A stretch of 63,113 nt of DNA from CAYPEK01 sp964409645 (lineage in GTDB: Bacteria; UBP15; UBA6099): NCBI GenBank assembly GCA_964409645.1, contig CAYPEK010000010.1, forward strand, positions 1-63,113, in the 5' to 3' direction. A program made the position numbers and the translations under genes. The notes under the pieces were generated by a model that saw only the letters and a list, made by a program, of their open reading frames with translations, searched no databases and was not told the DNA's origin. This document shows positions 26,035 through 33,641 of the stretch, one piece after another (within the stretch, counting starts at the first letter, position 1; the number at the start of each line of letters is the position of its first letter).

Positions 26035-28383
26035 TCAATCTATTTCCAGCAAATATTTAAGGATGAGTATGGCGGCTTTTTTGTCCAGCGGCTCGTTCAT
26101 GTTTCCGCATTTCGGCGACTGGATGCATGAGGGGCAGCCGTCGTCGCAGCCGCAGCCCCGCACGAGGTCCAGTGTCTTTTCGAGCAGTTCGGGTATGCGT
26201 TTGTAGCCTACCTCGGAGAGTCCCATTCCGCCGTCATAAGCGTCATGAACGAAAATCGTCGCTCGGCCGCCGGTGTCGGGATGTCCGTCCGTGGAGAGAC
26301 CGCCGACGTCCTGTCGGTCGCACATCGCGAGCAGCGGTAGCATGGCGATCATCGAGTGCTCGACCGCGTGCAGGCCGCCGAGGTAATCGAGTTCCTCACG
26401 CATCACCGCCGCCTTTACGCCCGGCGGCATCACGATCCAGAATCCCTGCGTCCAGAGTCGGTCTTCCGGCAGATCGAGCGGTTCGCGGCCGATCACCGCG
26501 TTATCGCGCGAACGGATTTTTTTGTATTGAGTGACGCGGCTCACCACGTCGAGATAGCCGAAGTGAATAGGTGCGCGGCCGATTTTTTTGGAGCTTACGG
26601 TTTTATCGACCGTAACCTGCTCCATCGAGAGCGAGCGCGTGTAGTAATTGAGTTGCTTTCTAGAGACGCGCGCGGTTTTGCGTTCGAGGTCGAGCTTATC
26701 GACAAGGTACGACTCCCCGAGGTGCAGATAGACCGCGCCCGGGTGCAGGTAGATGAAAGCGGTCGATGCGTCCATGTGGCCGATCATGTCGCCGTTCTCC
26801 CTACAGATCGCGTAACGCTCGCTGGTGGTTGTGCGCAGATTGATTCGTCCCGCCGGGTATTCTTTACCGATGTAGTACGCGCCGCCGCGCCGCTCCGCGA
26901 GTTCTCCTCGCCGTATCAACTCTCTCACACATTCGAGGAAGTTTTCGCCGAACAACTTTTCCTCGCTGCGTTGCAGAGGCATCTCGGCGGCCGCCGCTTT
27001 GAGGTGCGATTCCATGATGTATGGATTCGACGGGTTGATGATCGCCTGTTCCACATTCTGATCGAGAAAATATTCGGGATGCCGTATGAAGTACTGGTCG
27101 AGCGGCTCATTGTATGCGACGAAGAATGCAAGAGCCTGTTTATCGCGGCGTCCCGCGCGACCGGCCTGCTGCCAGACGCTCGCGATCGATCCGGGGTAGC
27201 CGTTGATAATTGCCGTGTCGAGGCTGCCGATATCGACACCGAGTTCGAGAGCGTTCGTGCATGCGACGCCGAGGAGTTCGCCTTCGGCGAGAGCGCGCTC
27301 GATGGCGCGGCGCTCTGAAGGAAGATAGCCGCCGCGATAGGAAATGATTTTTTCGTAAAGTTCGTTACCTATCAACTTCTCGCGTGTGGCGCGCAGCAGC
27401 ATTTCGACCGTCGGCTTTGCGCGCGCGAAAACTATAGTCCGCATGTTGGACTCCATGCAGTATGCGAAAAGATTGATCGACTCGGTGAGCGGGCTTCTAC
27501 GGATGTCGCGTGTGCCTTTCATGAGCGGCGGATTCCACAGGATGAAAATGCGGCCGGCGGAAGGCGCTCCGGTGTGCGTTATCTCAGTGACATTTCTTCC
27601 CGTGAGACGGCCCGCGTGTTCGCCGGGATTCGCAATGGTTGCCGAACAGCATATAAAACGCGGTCTGCTGCCGTAGTTGGCGCAGACTCGGTCCAGACGC
27701 CGCATCAGATTGGCGACGTGGGAGCCGAACACGCCTCTGTAAGTGTGAATTTCGTCTATGACGACATATTTCAGATTCTTAAAAAAGTCGGCCCAGAACC
27801 GGCCGTGATTCGGAAGAATCCCGAGAGAGAGCATGTCGGGATTCGTGAGGATGACCTGTGCTTCCCGGCGCAGGCGGGAGCGGTCGTCGGCGGGCGTGTC
27901 GCCGTCGTAGGTGCCGAAGCGCAACAACTTGCCGCCGAATTTCTGTGAGTAGAAACATTTGTTTTCGTCGTATGCCGCGCCGGGACGGATCAGTTCGTGC
28001 AGCATCCGCGTCTGGTCCTGTCCGAGCGCCTTGGTCGGGAAAATGTAGAGCGCTTTCGCCTGCGGATCGGCGGCGGCGGTCTCGAGCACGGGGATGTTGT
28101 AGCAGAGGGATTTTCCGCTGGCGGTGTCCGTCGCGAGAACGATGTCGTTTCCGTCGCGGACGAGGCGGACAGCCTCCGCCTGATGTGAGTAGAGGGATTT
28201 TACGCCGATTTTCTTGAGGTTTCCCGCAAGCGGTTCGCCGAGCGGCGGATCGAGTTCGCCTGTCACTGCTCTTCGTGTCGGATACTTGCGCGAAAAAACA
28301 AGCTGATCTTCATAATCATCTGTTTCCATGATGCGGCGAAGAAGGTTGTCGATGTGTGCCGATTTTTTTTGTCTTGCCGCCAT
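26035..28383 (-). CDS. mrfA: MrfA/YprA-like DEAD-box DNA helicase with C-terminal metal-binding cysteines
   Basis: The 782-residue superfamily 2 helicase has a Walker A-like ATDTASGKSLCYNIPVL, the DEAH-type box VIDEIHTYRGVFG, SATI (motif III), and the helicase C domain with QQAGRAGRRD (motif VI). A DUF1998-type C-terminal domain ends with the cysteine cluster CGCDDGCPSCIQSPKCGN. This matches Bacillus subtilis MrfA (749 aa), a 3'-5' helicase involved in repair of mitomycin-type DNA damage together with MrfB. No mrfB exonuclease gene lies next to it. The gene is monocistronic here. Confidence 0.92.
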   Translation of the reverse strand: MAARQKKSAHIDNLLRRIMETDDYEDQLVFSRKYPTRRAVTGELDPPLGEPLAGNLKKIGVKSLYSHQAEAVRLVRDGNDIVLATDTASGKSLCYNIPVLETAAADPQAKALYIFPTKALGQDQTRMLHELIRPGAAYDENKCFYSQKFGGKLLRFGTYDGDTPADDRSRLRREAQVILTNPDMLSLGILPNHGRFWADFFKNLKYVVIDEIHTYRGVFGSHVANLMRRLDRVCANYGSRPRFICCSATIANPGEHAGRLTGRNVTEITHTGAPSAGRIFILWNPPLMKGTRDIRRSPLTESINLFAYCMESNMRTIVFARAKPTVEMLLRATREKLIGNELYEKIISYRGGYLPSERRAIERALAEGELLGVACTNALELGVDIGSLDTAIINGYPGSIASVWQQAGRAGRRDKQALAFFVAYNEPLDQYFIRHPEYFLDQNVEQAIINPSNPYIMESHLKAAAAEMPLQRSEEKLFGENFLECVRELIRRGELAERRGGAYYIGKEYPAGRINLRTTTSERYAICRENGDMIGHMDASTAFIYLHPGAVYLHLGESYLVDKLDLERKTARVSRKQLNYYTRSLSMEQVTVDKTVSSKKIGRAPIHFGYLDVVSRVTQYKKIRSRDNAVIGREPLDLPEDRLWTQGFWIVMPPGVKAAVMREELDYLGGLHAVEHSMIAMLPLLAMCDRQDVGGLSTDGHPDTGGRATIFVHDAYDGGMGLSEVGYKRIPELLEKTLDLVRGCGCDDGCPSCIQSPKCGNMNEPLDKKAAILILKYLLEID

Positions 28384-28491
28384 AGGTCCGTCTTTCGCCG
28401 ATGCGGCTCCTTATATCTTACCGGAGCCTGCTTCTATTTTATTCCGATTTCCGGGTGCGTCTAATAAATTTAAAGGCTTTCATGCGACAAC

Positions 28492-28522
28492 AAAAAAAGC
28501 GCCCCGTTGCCGGAGCGCTTTT
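28492..28522 (-). terminator. Intrinsic terminator after the HadAB-like pair
   Basis: On the minus strand AAAAGCGC and GCGCTTTT pair around an inner CCGG/CCGG-type stem, and a run of seven T follows. It stands 18 nt after the stop of the second dehydratase gene. Confidence 0.8.
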
Positions 28523-28539
28523 CTGTTTGTCCGCGCAGA

Positions 28540-28944
28540 TTATACTTTTGCAATCACGGCGACTGTTTGTGAAAGGACTTCCACTTCGCCTTTTTTGGTG
28601 GTCGCGTTCATTTCGAGCGTGAGCGTGTCCGCGTCTTTCGCCGCGACCTTGCCCTGAACGATAACATTATCGAGTGGCCGTACCGGCTTCGCGAACCGCA
28701 CTTTAAGTTTTTTAAGCGCGCCCGGATCTCCCGCGAAATCGGTGACCGTTATCGCGGCGAACGCCATCGTGCAGAGGCCCTGAAGGACGTTTCCGCCGAG
28801 GCCCACCATCTTGCCGAACTCGGGGTCGATGTGAATCAGGTTGAAATCGCCCGATGCGCCCGCGTAATAGATCGGTTGATATTTTCCGACCGGATGTTTT
28901 TTCTCCGGGATCGGATCGCCGACATTATAGCTGTCAAAATCCAT
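28540..28944 (-). CDS. MaoC-like (3R)-hydroxyacyl dehydratase, catalytic HadB-like subunit
   Basis: The 134-residue hot-dog-fold protein has the hydratase 2 motif YAGASGDFNLIHIDPEFGKM, with the catalytic Asp and His present. This is like mycobacterial HadB and R-specific enoyl hydratases. It would (de)hydrate 3-hydroxyacyl-ACP or -CoA. AAAGGAG precedes the ATG. It follows the HadA-like gene by 16 nt. The two most likely form a heterodimer in which this subunit supplies the active site. Confidence 0.85.
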   Translation of the reverse strand: MDFDSYNVGDPIPEKKHPVGKYQPIYYAGASGDFNLIHIDPEFGKMVGLGGNVLQGLCTMAFAAITVTDFAGDPGALKKLKVRFAKPVRPLDNVIVQGKVAAKDADTLTLEMNATTKKGEVEVLSQTVAVIAKV

Positions 28945-28960
28945 TTTAAGGTCTCCTTTC

Positions 28961-29398
28961 TCAGCCTCTCACAATGAATGTCCAGCGGCCCTTGCATGTC
29001 ATGGCGCCGTTCTGGTTTTTCGACACGGTATCTCCGGAGATGAACCAATTGCCCTTCTTCTCGAAGATCTGCGAGATTTCGCATTCGGACGTGATGATGT
29101 CGCCCGATCGGACGACCTCGCCGAATTCAAATTCCTGCTCGCCGTGTACGAGCATCATGAGGTTGAGCGCGAGTTCCTTATCGAGCAGCAACTGGCCGAT
29201 TATTCCCGCGCAGTAAACAACGCAGAAAGTCGGCGGCGCGATGATGTTGCCGTACTTCGAGGCTTTCGCCTTCTCGTCATCGAGGTACAGCGGATTCGTG
29301 TCCCCGATGGCGCGCGCGTATTCCTTAATCTTTTCCTTCCCGACCTCGTAAACGAAAGCGGGATACTTCTTGCCCAAAAATTTTGTGTCTATCGCCAA
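28961..29398 (-). CDS. MaoC N-terminal-like dehydratase, HadA-like partner subunit
   Basis: The 145-residue hot-dog protein resembles the HadA/FAS1-like N-terminal MaoC domain: EKIKEYARAIGDTNPLYLDD, APPTFCVVYC and VHGEQEFEFGEVVRSGD. It lacks the full D-x(4)-H dyad of its partner, as the structural HadA subunit does. It would bind the acyl chain for the 28540-28944 protein. The start is a TTG with GGAG upstream at 10 nt. The order (A-type then B-type, 16-nt gap) matches hadAB. A role in fatty-acid elongation is likely but unproven. Confidence 0.82.
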   Translation of the reverse strand: MAIDTKFLGKKYPAFVYEVGKEKIKEYARAIGDTNPLYLDDEKAKASKYGNIIAPPTFCVVYCAGIIGQLLLDKELALNLMMLVHGEQEFEFGEVVRSGDIITSECEISQIFEKKGNWFISGDTVSKNQNGAMTCKGRWTFIVRG

Positions 29399-29499
29399 CT
29401 CTTTCCCACTCCTTTCAAAGTGATATACTCCACAGAGATGCGGGGGACGTTGAGGAATTCCTATTCTAACACAAAGTCGCGGAGATTGCGCAAATAATT

Positions 29500-30129
29500 T
29501 TATTCAGCCGCAACGACTTTGTTTTTCAGACTTCCTATGCCGCCAAGCTCGATAACAATCTCGTCGCCGGGTTTCATCGGTGCGATCCCCGACGGCGTGC
29601 CCGTCGCGATTATGTCTCCGGGAAGCAGCGTCATCACTGACGAAACAAACTCGATAATGTGTGGCACGTCGAAAATGAGGTTCTTCGTGTTCGAGCTTTG
29701 CCGCAGTTCGCCGTTCAGGTAAGCGCGCACATCGACAGCGCCCGGGTCTATCTCGTCCGTGATCACCGGGCCGATCGGGCAGAAAGTATCGAATCCTTTC
29801 GCGCGTGTCCATTGGCCGTCGCGCTTCTGCATATCGCGTTCCGTGACATCGTTGAGGCATGTGTAGCCCATTACGAAATCGAGTGCTCGGTCCGCGGGTA
29901 TGTTTCGCGCGGTTTTGCCGATCACGATTGCGAGTTCGGCTTCGTAATCGACGCGGGTTGCGCCGCGCGGATAAACGATCGAGTCGCCGTTGTAAATCAC
30001 CGACGTCGCCGGTTTCATGAAAAGAATCGGCTCCTTCGGAATCGGCATATTGAATTCTTCCGCGTGGTCGCGGTAATTGAGCCCCAGAGCGATCACCTTC
30101 GACGGTTTTACATCGCATTCTTTAATCAT
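29500..30129 (-). CDS. Fumarylacetoacetate-hydrolase-family protein
   Basis: The 209-residue FAH-fold protein has the metal-binding core VDYEAELAIVIGKTARN, GYTCLNDVTERDMQ, the substrate-loop KGFDTFCPIGP, and the C-terminal LPGDIIATGTPSGI. The family includes acylpyruvate hydrolases, oxaloacetate decarboxylases and isomerases of catabolic pathways, and the motifs do not decide among them. The ATG at 30129 with AAGGTG upstream was preferred over a GTG three codons earlier. It lies 12 nt after the sensor-kinase stop, so the two are probably co-transcribed. Confidence 0.88.
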   Translation of the reverse strand: MIKECDVKPSKVIALGLNYRDHAEEFNMPIPKEPILFMKPATSVIYNGDSIVYPRGATRVDYEAELAIVIGKTARNIPADRALDFVMGYTCLNDVTERDMQKRDGQWTRAKGFDTFCPIGPVITDEIDPGAVDVRAYLNGELRQSSNTKNLIFDVPHIIEFVSSVMTLLPGDIIATGTPSGIAPMKPGDEIVIELGGIGSLKNKVVAAE

Positions 30130-30141
30130 CGGTTGCACCTT

Positions 30142-32004
30142 CTACCTGCCGCGCGGCAGTATGATTCTGAACTCGGCGCCTTCGCCGGGTTTCGATTCGA
30201 CGCTTATCTCGCCGCCGTGGGCGGTGACGATATTATAGCAGATGGAGAGACCGAGTCCGGTGCCGACGCCCGCCTTCTTCGTCGTGAAGAACGGGTCGAA
30301 AATGCGGTCGAGATTCTCTTTCGACACGCCGCAACCGGTATCCCTGAAAAACAACTCGACCCTGCCGGGATCGCCGTCCGTGCGCGTGCCGACGTACAAC
30401 TTCTTATCCTCGCAGTCGGCCATCGCCTGCACCGAGTTAAGTATCAGGTTCAGCAGAACCTGACGTATTTTCTGAGTGTCCATGTGGAGCATCAGCGGAT
30501 CTTCTTCGGCAAATTGTTCGACGACAGTTACGCCGCTCTTTTTAAGCTGGTGCCTTGTCAGATCGAGAGACTTTTTCATCAATGCGTGTATGTCCGACGC
30601 AACAAACTCGAATTTAGATTCCTGAGCGAACGAGAGCAGGTCTTTCACCTTCTCGGCAATGCGGTCGATCTCTTCGAGAATAGTCTGCACTTCACCGCGT
30701 GTCTCAGGGTCGAGCCCTGAGCGCCGGAGTATAATCTGTGCGTTTGTCGAGATGATCGTCAGCGGGTTATTGATCTCATGCGCGATGCCCGTTGAAAGCT
30801 GGCCCATCGCGTAGAAACGGTCCGCCATGCTTATCTGCTGGTAGAACGTTTTCAGCTCGTGAATCCGCAGGTCGAGGTTATCTATCATTGCGCGGAAAGA
30901 GAGGGCGAGATCGGCCACCTCGTCGCCGCGCGCGGTGAGTTTCGTTCCCACGCTGTCGAACGCGTTCCGGAGATTCTGAAGCTCACGCTCGGCTATGTCA
31001 ACCGTGCGCTGCTGCCCATTCGGGTGCAGTTCCATGCTGCGTGCCAGACGTGTCAGTTCCGCGAGCGGCTTCGTGATGTTCCGCGCGAGGATCAGCGCGA
31101 CTCCGAACGCGAGGCAGGTGACTCCTATGATGAGAAGCGTCAACGCGAGCCGCTGGCGGGCGAGCGTTTTCACGATCGAGGCGGTTGAGTAGCCGATACG
31201 CACCACGCCTATCTGTTCGCCGTTATCCTCAATCAGCATTGCCACATCGACGATGTGCCCGTATTTTCGCGACTTGCCGACTTCCTGAATCAGAATCGGC
31301 TGGATTGTTGAGACCTTGCTTGCGCGGCTGTTGACTTCATCCGTTATGTATTTGTCGAAATCACTGATGCGGTACTCGTAAATACTTCGCCCGTCCGGCC
31401 CGGCGACAGACGCATAAAGCACGTCCGGGTCCGACTCGATGATGCGCCTCGATAGAAATTTCACCTGAAAGTAATCGTATGAAATGAGATAGTGGCGCAC
31501 CATGGCGGCGACCGTGTTGCCGAGGGCTATAACCTGCCTCATCTGCTCGTTCTCGAACACCGGTAGAATGTCGTAGTAAAGTGTGATAGACCCTATCTTA
31601 ATGTTTTCCGATTTGACATCCGTTGTGAATGAAGAAAGGTCGCAGATTCTCGCTGATCCCGTTCTGAAAAAACTATAAACAATCTCATTTTTCCTGTCTC
31701 GTATCTCGCAGCCGACCACTGAGGAATCCCCGGCGAGAATCCTTCGCAGAACGTCGTCGGCTACCTGCGCGATCTGTTCTTTCGAGCCTGAAGAAACGAG
31801 CAGGTTCTCTATCCCGAACGACATCGATTTAGCAAGAAACATGACCCTCGAATGCCGCTGCGACTCGTACAGTTTCGACATTCTAAGTTCGCTTCCCGCA
31901 TATACGATCAGCGCCGTTGAAAAGACTATGATTCCGAACGCAGCCGACAGGCGGGCTACAATCCCTGACTTGACGCTCCTTTTTCCTTCGGCCGGTTTTT
32001 GCAT
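30142..32004 (-). CDS. Membrane sensor histidine kinase (HAMP-HisKA-HATPase)
   Basis: The protein has about 620 residues. Transmembrane helix 1 is at about 15-38 (IVARLSAAFGIIVFSTALIVYAG). A periplasmic sensor domain of about 240 residues follows. Helix 2 (LALTLLIIGVTCLAFGVALIL) leads to a HAMP domain (ARNITKPLAELTRLARSM). HisKA has the phospho-accepting His in STGIAHEINNPLTII, and the ATPase domain has the N box (LLNLILNSVQAM), DTGCG and GTGLGLSI. No response regulator gene lies beside it. It is divergent from a PhnD-like binding protein, which may present a ligand to the sensor domain. ATG 32004 was preferred over an upstream TTG. Confidence 0.9.
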   Translation of the reverse strand: MQKPAEGKRSVKSGIVARLSAAFGIIVFSTALIVYAGSELRMSKLYESQRHSRVMFLAKSMSFGIENLLVSSGSKEQIAQVADDVLRRILAGDSSVVGCEIRDRKNEIVYSFFRTGSARICDLSSFTTDVKSENIKIGSITLYYDILPVFENEQMRQVIALGNTVAAMVRHYLISYDYFQVKFLSRRIIESDPDVLYASVAGPDGRSIYEYRISDFDKYITDEVNSRASKVSTIQPILIQEVGKSRKYGHIVDVAMLIEDNGEQIGVVRIGYSTASIVKTLARQRLALTLLIIGVTCLAFGVALILARNITKPLAELTRLARSMELHPNGQQRTVDIAERELQNLRNAFDSVGTKLTARGDEVADLALSFRAMIDNLDLRIHELKTFYQQISMADRFYAMGQLSTGIAHEINNPLTIISTNAQIILRRSGLDPETRGEVQTILEEIDRIAEKVKDLLSFAQESKFEFVASDIHALMKKSLDLTRHQLKKSGVTVVEQFAEEDPLMLHMDTQKIRQVLLNLILNSVQAMADCEDKKLYVGTRTDGDPGRVELFFRDTGCGVSKENLDRIFDPFFTTKKAGVGTGLGLSICYNIVTAHGGEISVESKPGEGAEFRIILPRGR

Positions 32005-32090
32005 GTGGACCCCATCGGGGCGAAACAAAAAGCCTCTCTTGAGAATAATACTGTTCCGACCGGATGCAACCGGTTCTTATCTTAAATAAA

Positions 32091-32127
32091 TTTACATGTT
32101 TTAAAACTAAATGTAAAATGCTATAAT
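32091..32127 (+). promoter_or_regulatory. Dyad operator and promoter between kinase and PhnD-like gene
   Basis: TTTACAT (32091-32097) and ATGTAAA (32111-32117) are exact inverted arms. They enclose another palindrome, GTTTTAAAAC (32098-32107). A TATAAT (32122-32127) follows, with TTTAAA 16 nt upstream as a possible -35. The dyad overlaps that -35 in the divergent spacer, so it is a candidate binding site for a regulator. Confidence 0.45.
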
Positions 32128-32173
32128 GAATGCTGCTATTCACTGGTTAGCAATTTAGAGAACGGATAGTGTT

Positions 32174-33136
32174 GTGAAGATCGGTGGAAAGAGCAAAAAG
32201 CGCGGGGGGGCTGTTGTTGCATTGGCAAAAGCTCTTGCGACGCCGGCTCTTTTGTCTTTGTTACTGTCTGTTTCGATCCTTGCCGCGGTTGACCGGGTCA
32301 ACTTCGACATGAACCTCCCCGCATCTCTTCTCGGCATTGGTTCGGCGGAATTTTTCCGTGAATTGAAAACGTTCGGCAACATAATGAAAAGAGAAGGAGA
32401 GATCGATTTCAACGTCAATATCAAAGATTCGGTCGGCGACATAATAAAGCGGATGGAAGCGGAAAAAACGGATATTGCATGGCTTCCGCCATATTATTAC
32501 GAGCGGGTGAGGGCGACGAATCCTAACTCGAAAATAAGGCCGCTTGTGATCTACAAAGGTAACGGATCGATAAAATCGCCGATATGCATTTATGTAAGAA
32601 AAAACAGTCCGATAAAAAGGGTCGAGGACCTGAAAGGAAAGCGGATCTCATATCCTGATGAAATCGGCTGGGTGATGTTTAATTACATTTACGACGCGAA
32701 CAAGGCGGAACCGGGCGAGGCGTCGGGGGTCGGGAAAAACTTCGCGCGTTTCAAGAGGCTCGCGCGGGAATCGTCCGCGATGGCGCTCCGGTACAACTCG
32801 ATTGACGCTATCGTGCTCGAACAGCTCTACATCGATTATCTGCCGCCGAAAAAAGATCAGGACCCGCTGATGGCGGAACTCGTCTGCACGGAACCGTTGC
32901 CGAACACAACGCTCGTTTACAGATATACGTTCGACCAGCGATTGAAGGAAGTTATGGAACTGGTCTTCACATCGATGAACAACGCTCCGGAGTTCACGAG
33001 GTACAGGAAATTCTTCAAGACGGCGTCCGGCCAGTGGACTTCGGTATCGGACCGCGACCTCGACGCATGGAAGAGAATTTACTCTCTAAGCGTAAAGAAC
33101 GGCTGGGAAAAAAGATACAAAAACATGCCGAAATAA
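32174..33136 (+). CDS. PhnD-like phosphate/phosphonate-type periplasmic binding protein
   Basis: The 320-residue protein has an N-terminal hydrophobic segment (about residues 20-38, TPALLSLLLSVSILAAV) that is either a signal peptide or an anchor. The fold is of the PhnD/phosphonate-bd type: DIAWLPPYYYERVRAT, GNGSIKSPICIYVRKNSPIKRVEDLKGKRISY and RYNSIDAIVLEQLYIDYLP. Such proteins bind phosphonates, phosphite or other anions. No ABC permease or ATPase gene is adjacent; the neighbour is a divergent sensor kinase. A sensory rather than transport role is therefore plausible. The start appears to be GTG 32174. Confidence 0.75.
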   Translation: MKIGGKSKKRGGAVVALAKALATPALLSLLLSVSILAAVDRVNFDMNLPASLLGIGSAEFFRELKTFGNIMKREGEIDFNVNIKDSVGDIIKRMEAEKTDIAWLPPYYYERVRATNPNSKIRPLVIYKGNGSIKSPICIYVRKNSPIKRVEDLKGKRISYPDEIGWVMFNYIYDANKAEPGEASGVGKNFARFKRLARESSAMALRYNSIDAIVLEQLYIDYLPPKKDQDPLMAELVCTEPLPNTTLVYRYTFDQRLKEVMELVFTSMNNAPEFTRYRKFFKTASGQWTSVSDRDLDAWKRIYSLSVKNGWEKRYKNMPK

Positions 33137-33641
33137 ACGGCGCGGAATCTTTCCATTAATAGTTTTAACATTATTGTCCGGATAAAATTCTTGTCCCGTC
33201 CTCAAATTTTATTCCTGATTATGCTTATTTTTTCGCTGCCGATATAACACATCTTAAAATCTGTACGGCGCGGTTTCTTAAGTCTATACGAAACAAGAGA
33301 AACAGAAACGTGACTTTTATCATGCTAAGGAAGGTTATTATTGAGCGTTTATCGTTTTATCCCCCTTGCGAAGGGGGTGAGGGGGATGTTAGTCCATATT
33401 AATTGTTGTTAAAAAAAGTTATTTTGTTTTTATATTAAGGTCCGACATCCCCCTGCGCCCACTTCGCAAGGGGGACTAAAAAGTAGGGCATGTAACTCTG
33501 TTGTTTTTAGCTGTGACAGCGGTGAATCATGCATAATCAGAAAACAAGTTTGAGAGTGGCGCTGTTCACATAATCAAGTAGGTGTGGATAACAAATACCA
33601 TTTTCAGCAAGCTTGTTTTTTGCCGTATAGCAGTGTTTTTT
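33137..33641. other. Spacer between convergent PhnD-like and HD-GYP genes
   Basis: Of these 505 bases, 33359-33475 is the second palindromic element. The remainder is AT-rich, with no supported gene, RNA or promoter. Confidence 0.6.
33359..33475. repeat. MITE/REP-like palindromic element, copy 2
   Basis: A 117-bp relative of the element at 22422. Its left end is ATCCCCCTTGCGAAGGGGG then TGAGGGGGATG; its right end starts GACATCCCCCTGCG and closes with TTCGCAAGGGGGA. The interior again ends in TATATTAAGGTC before the right arm. Most differences between the copies are compensated within the hairpin: TACGA becomes TGCGA on the left and CGCAA replaces CGTAA on the right. It also sits between two convergent genes. 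Confidence 0.8.

Noticed and set aside
26356..27318. A 320-codon open frame opposite mrfA
   Set aside because: It is antisense to conserved helicase motifs and has no independent support.
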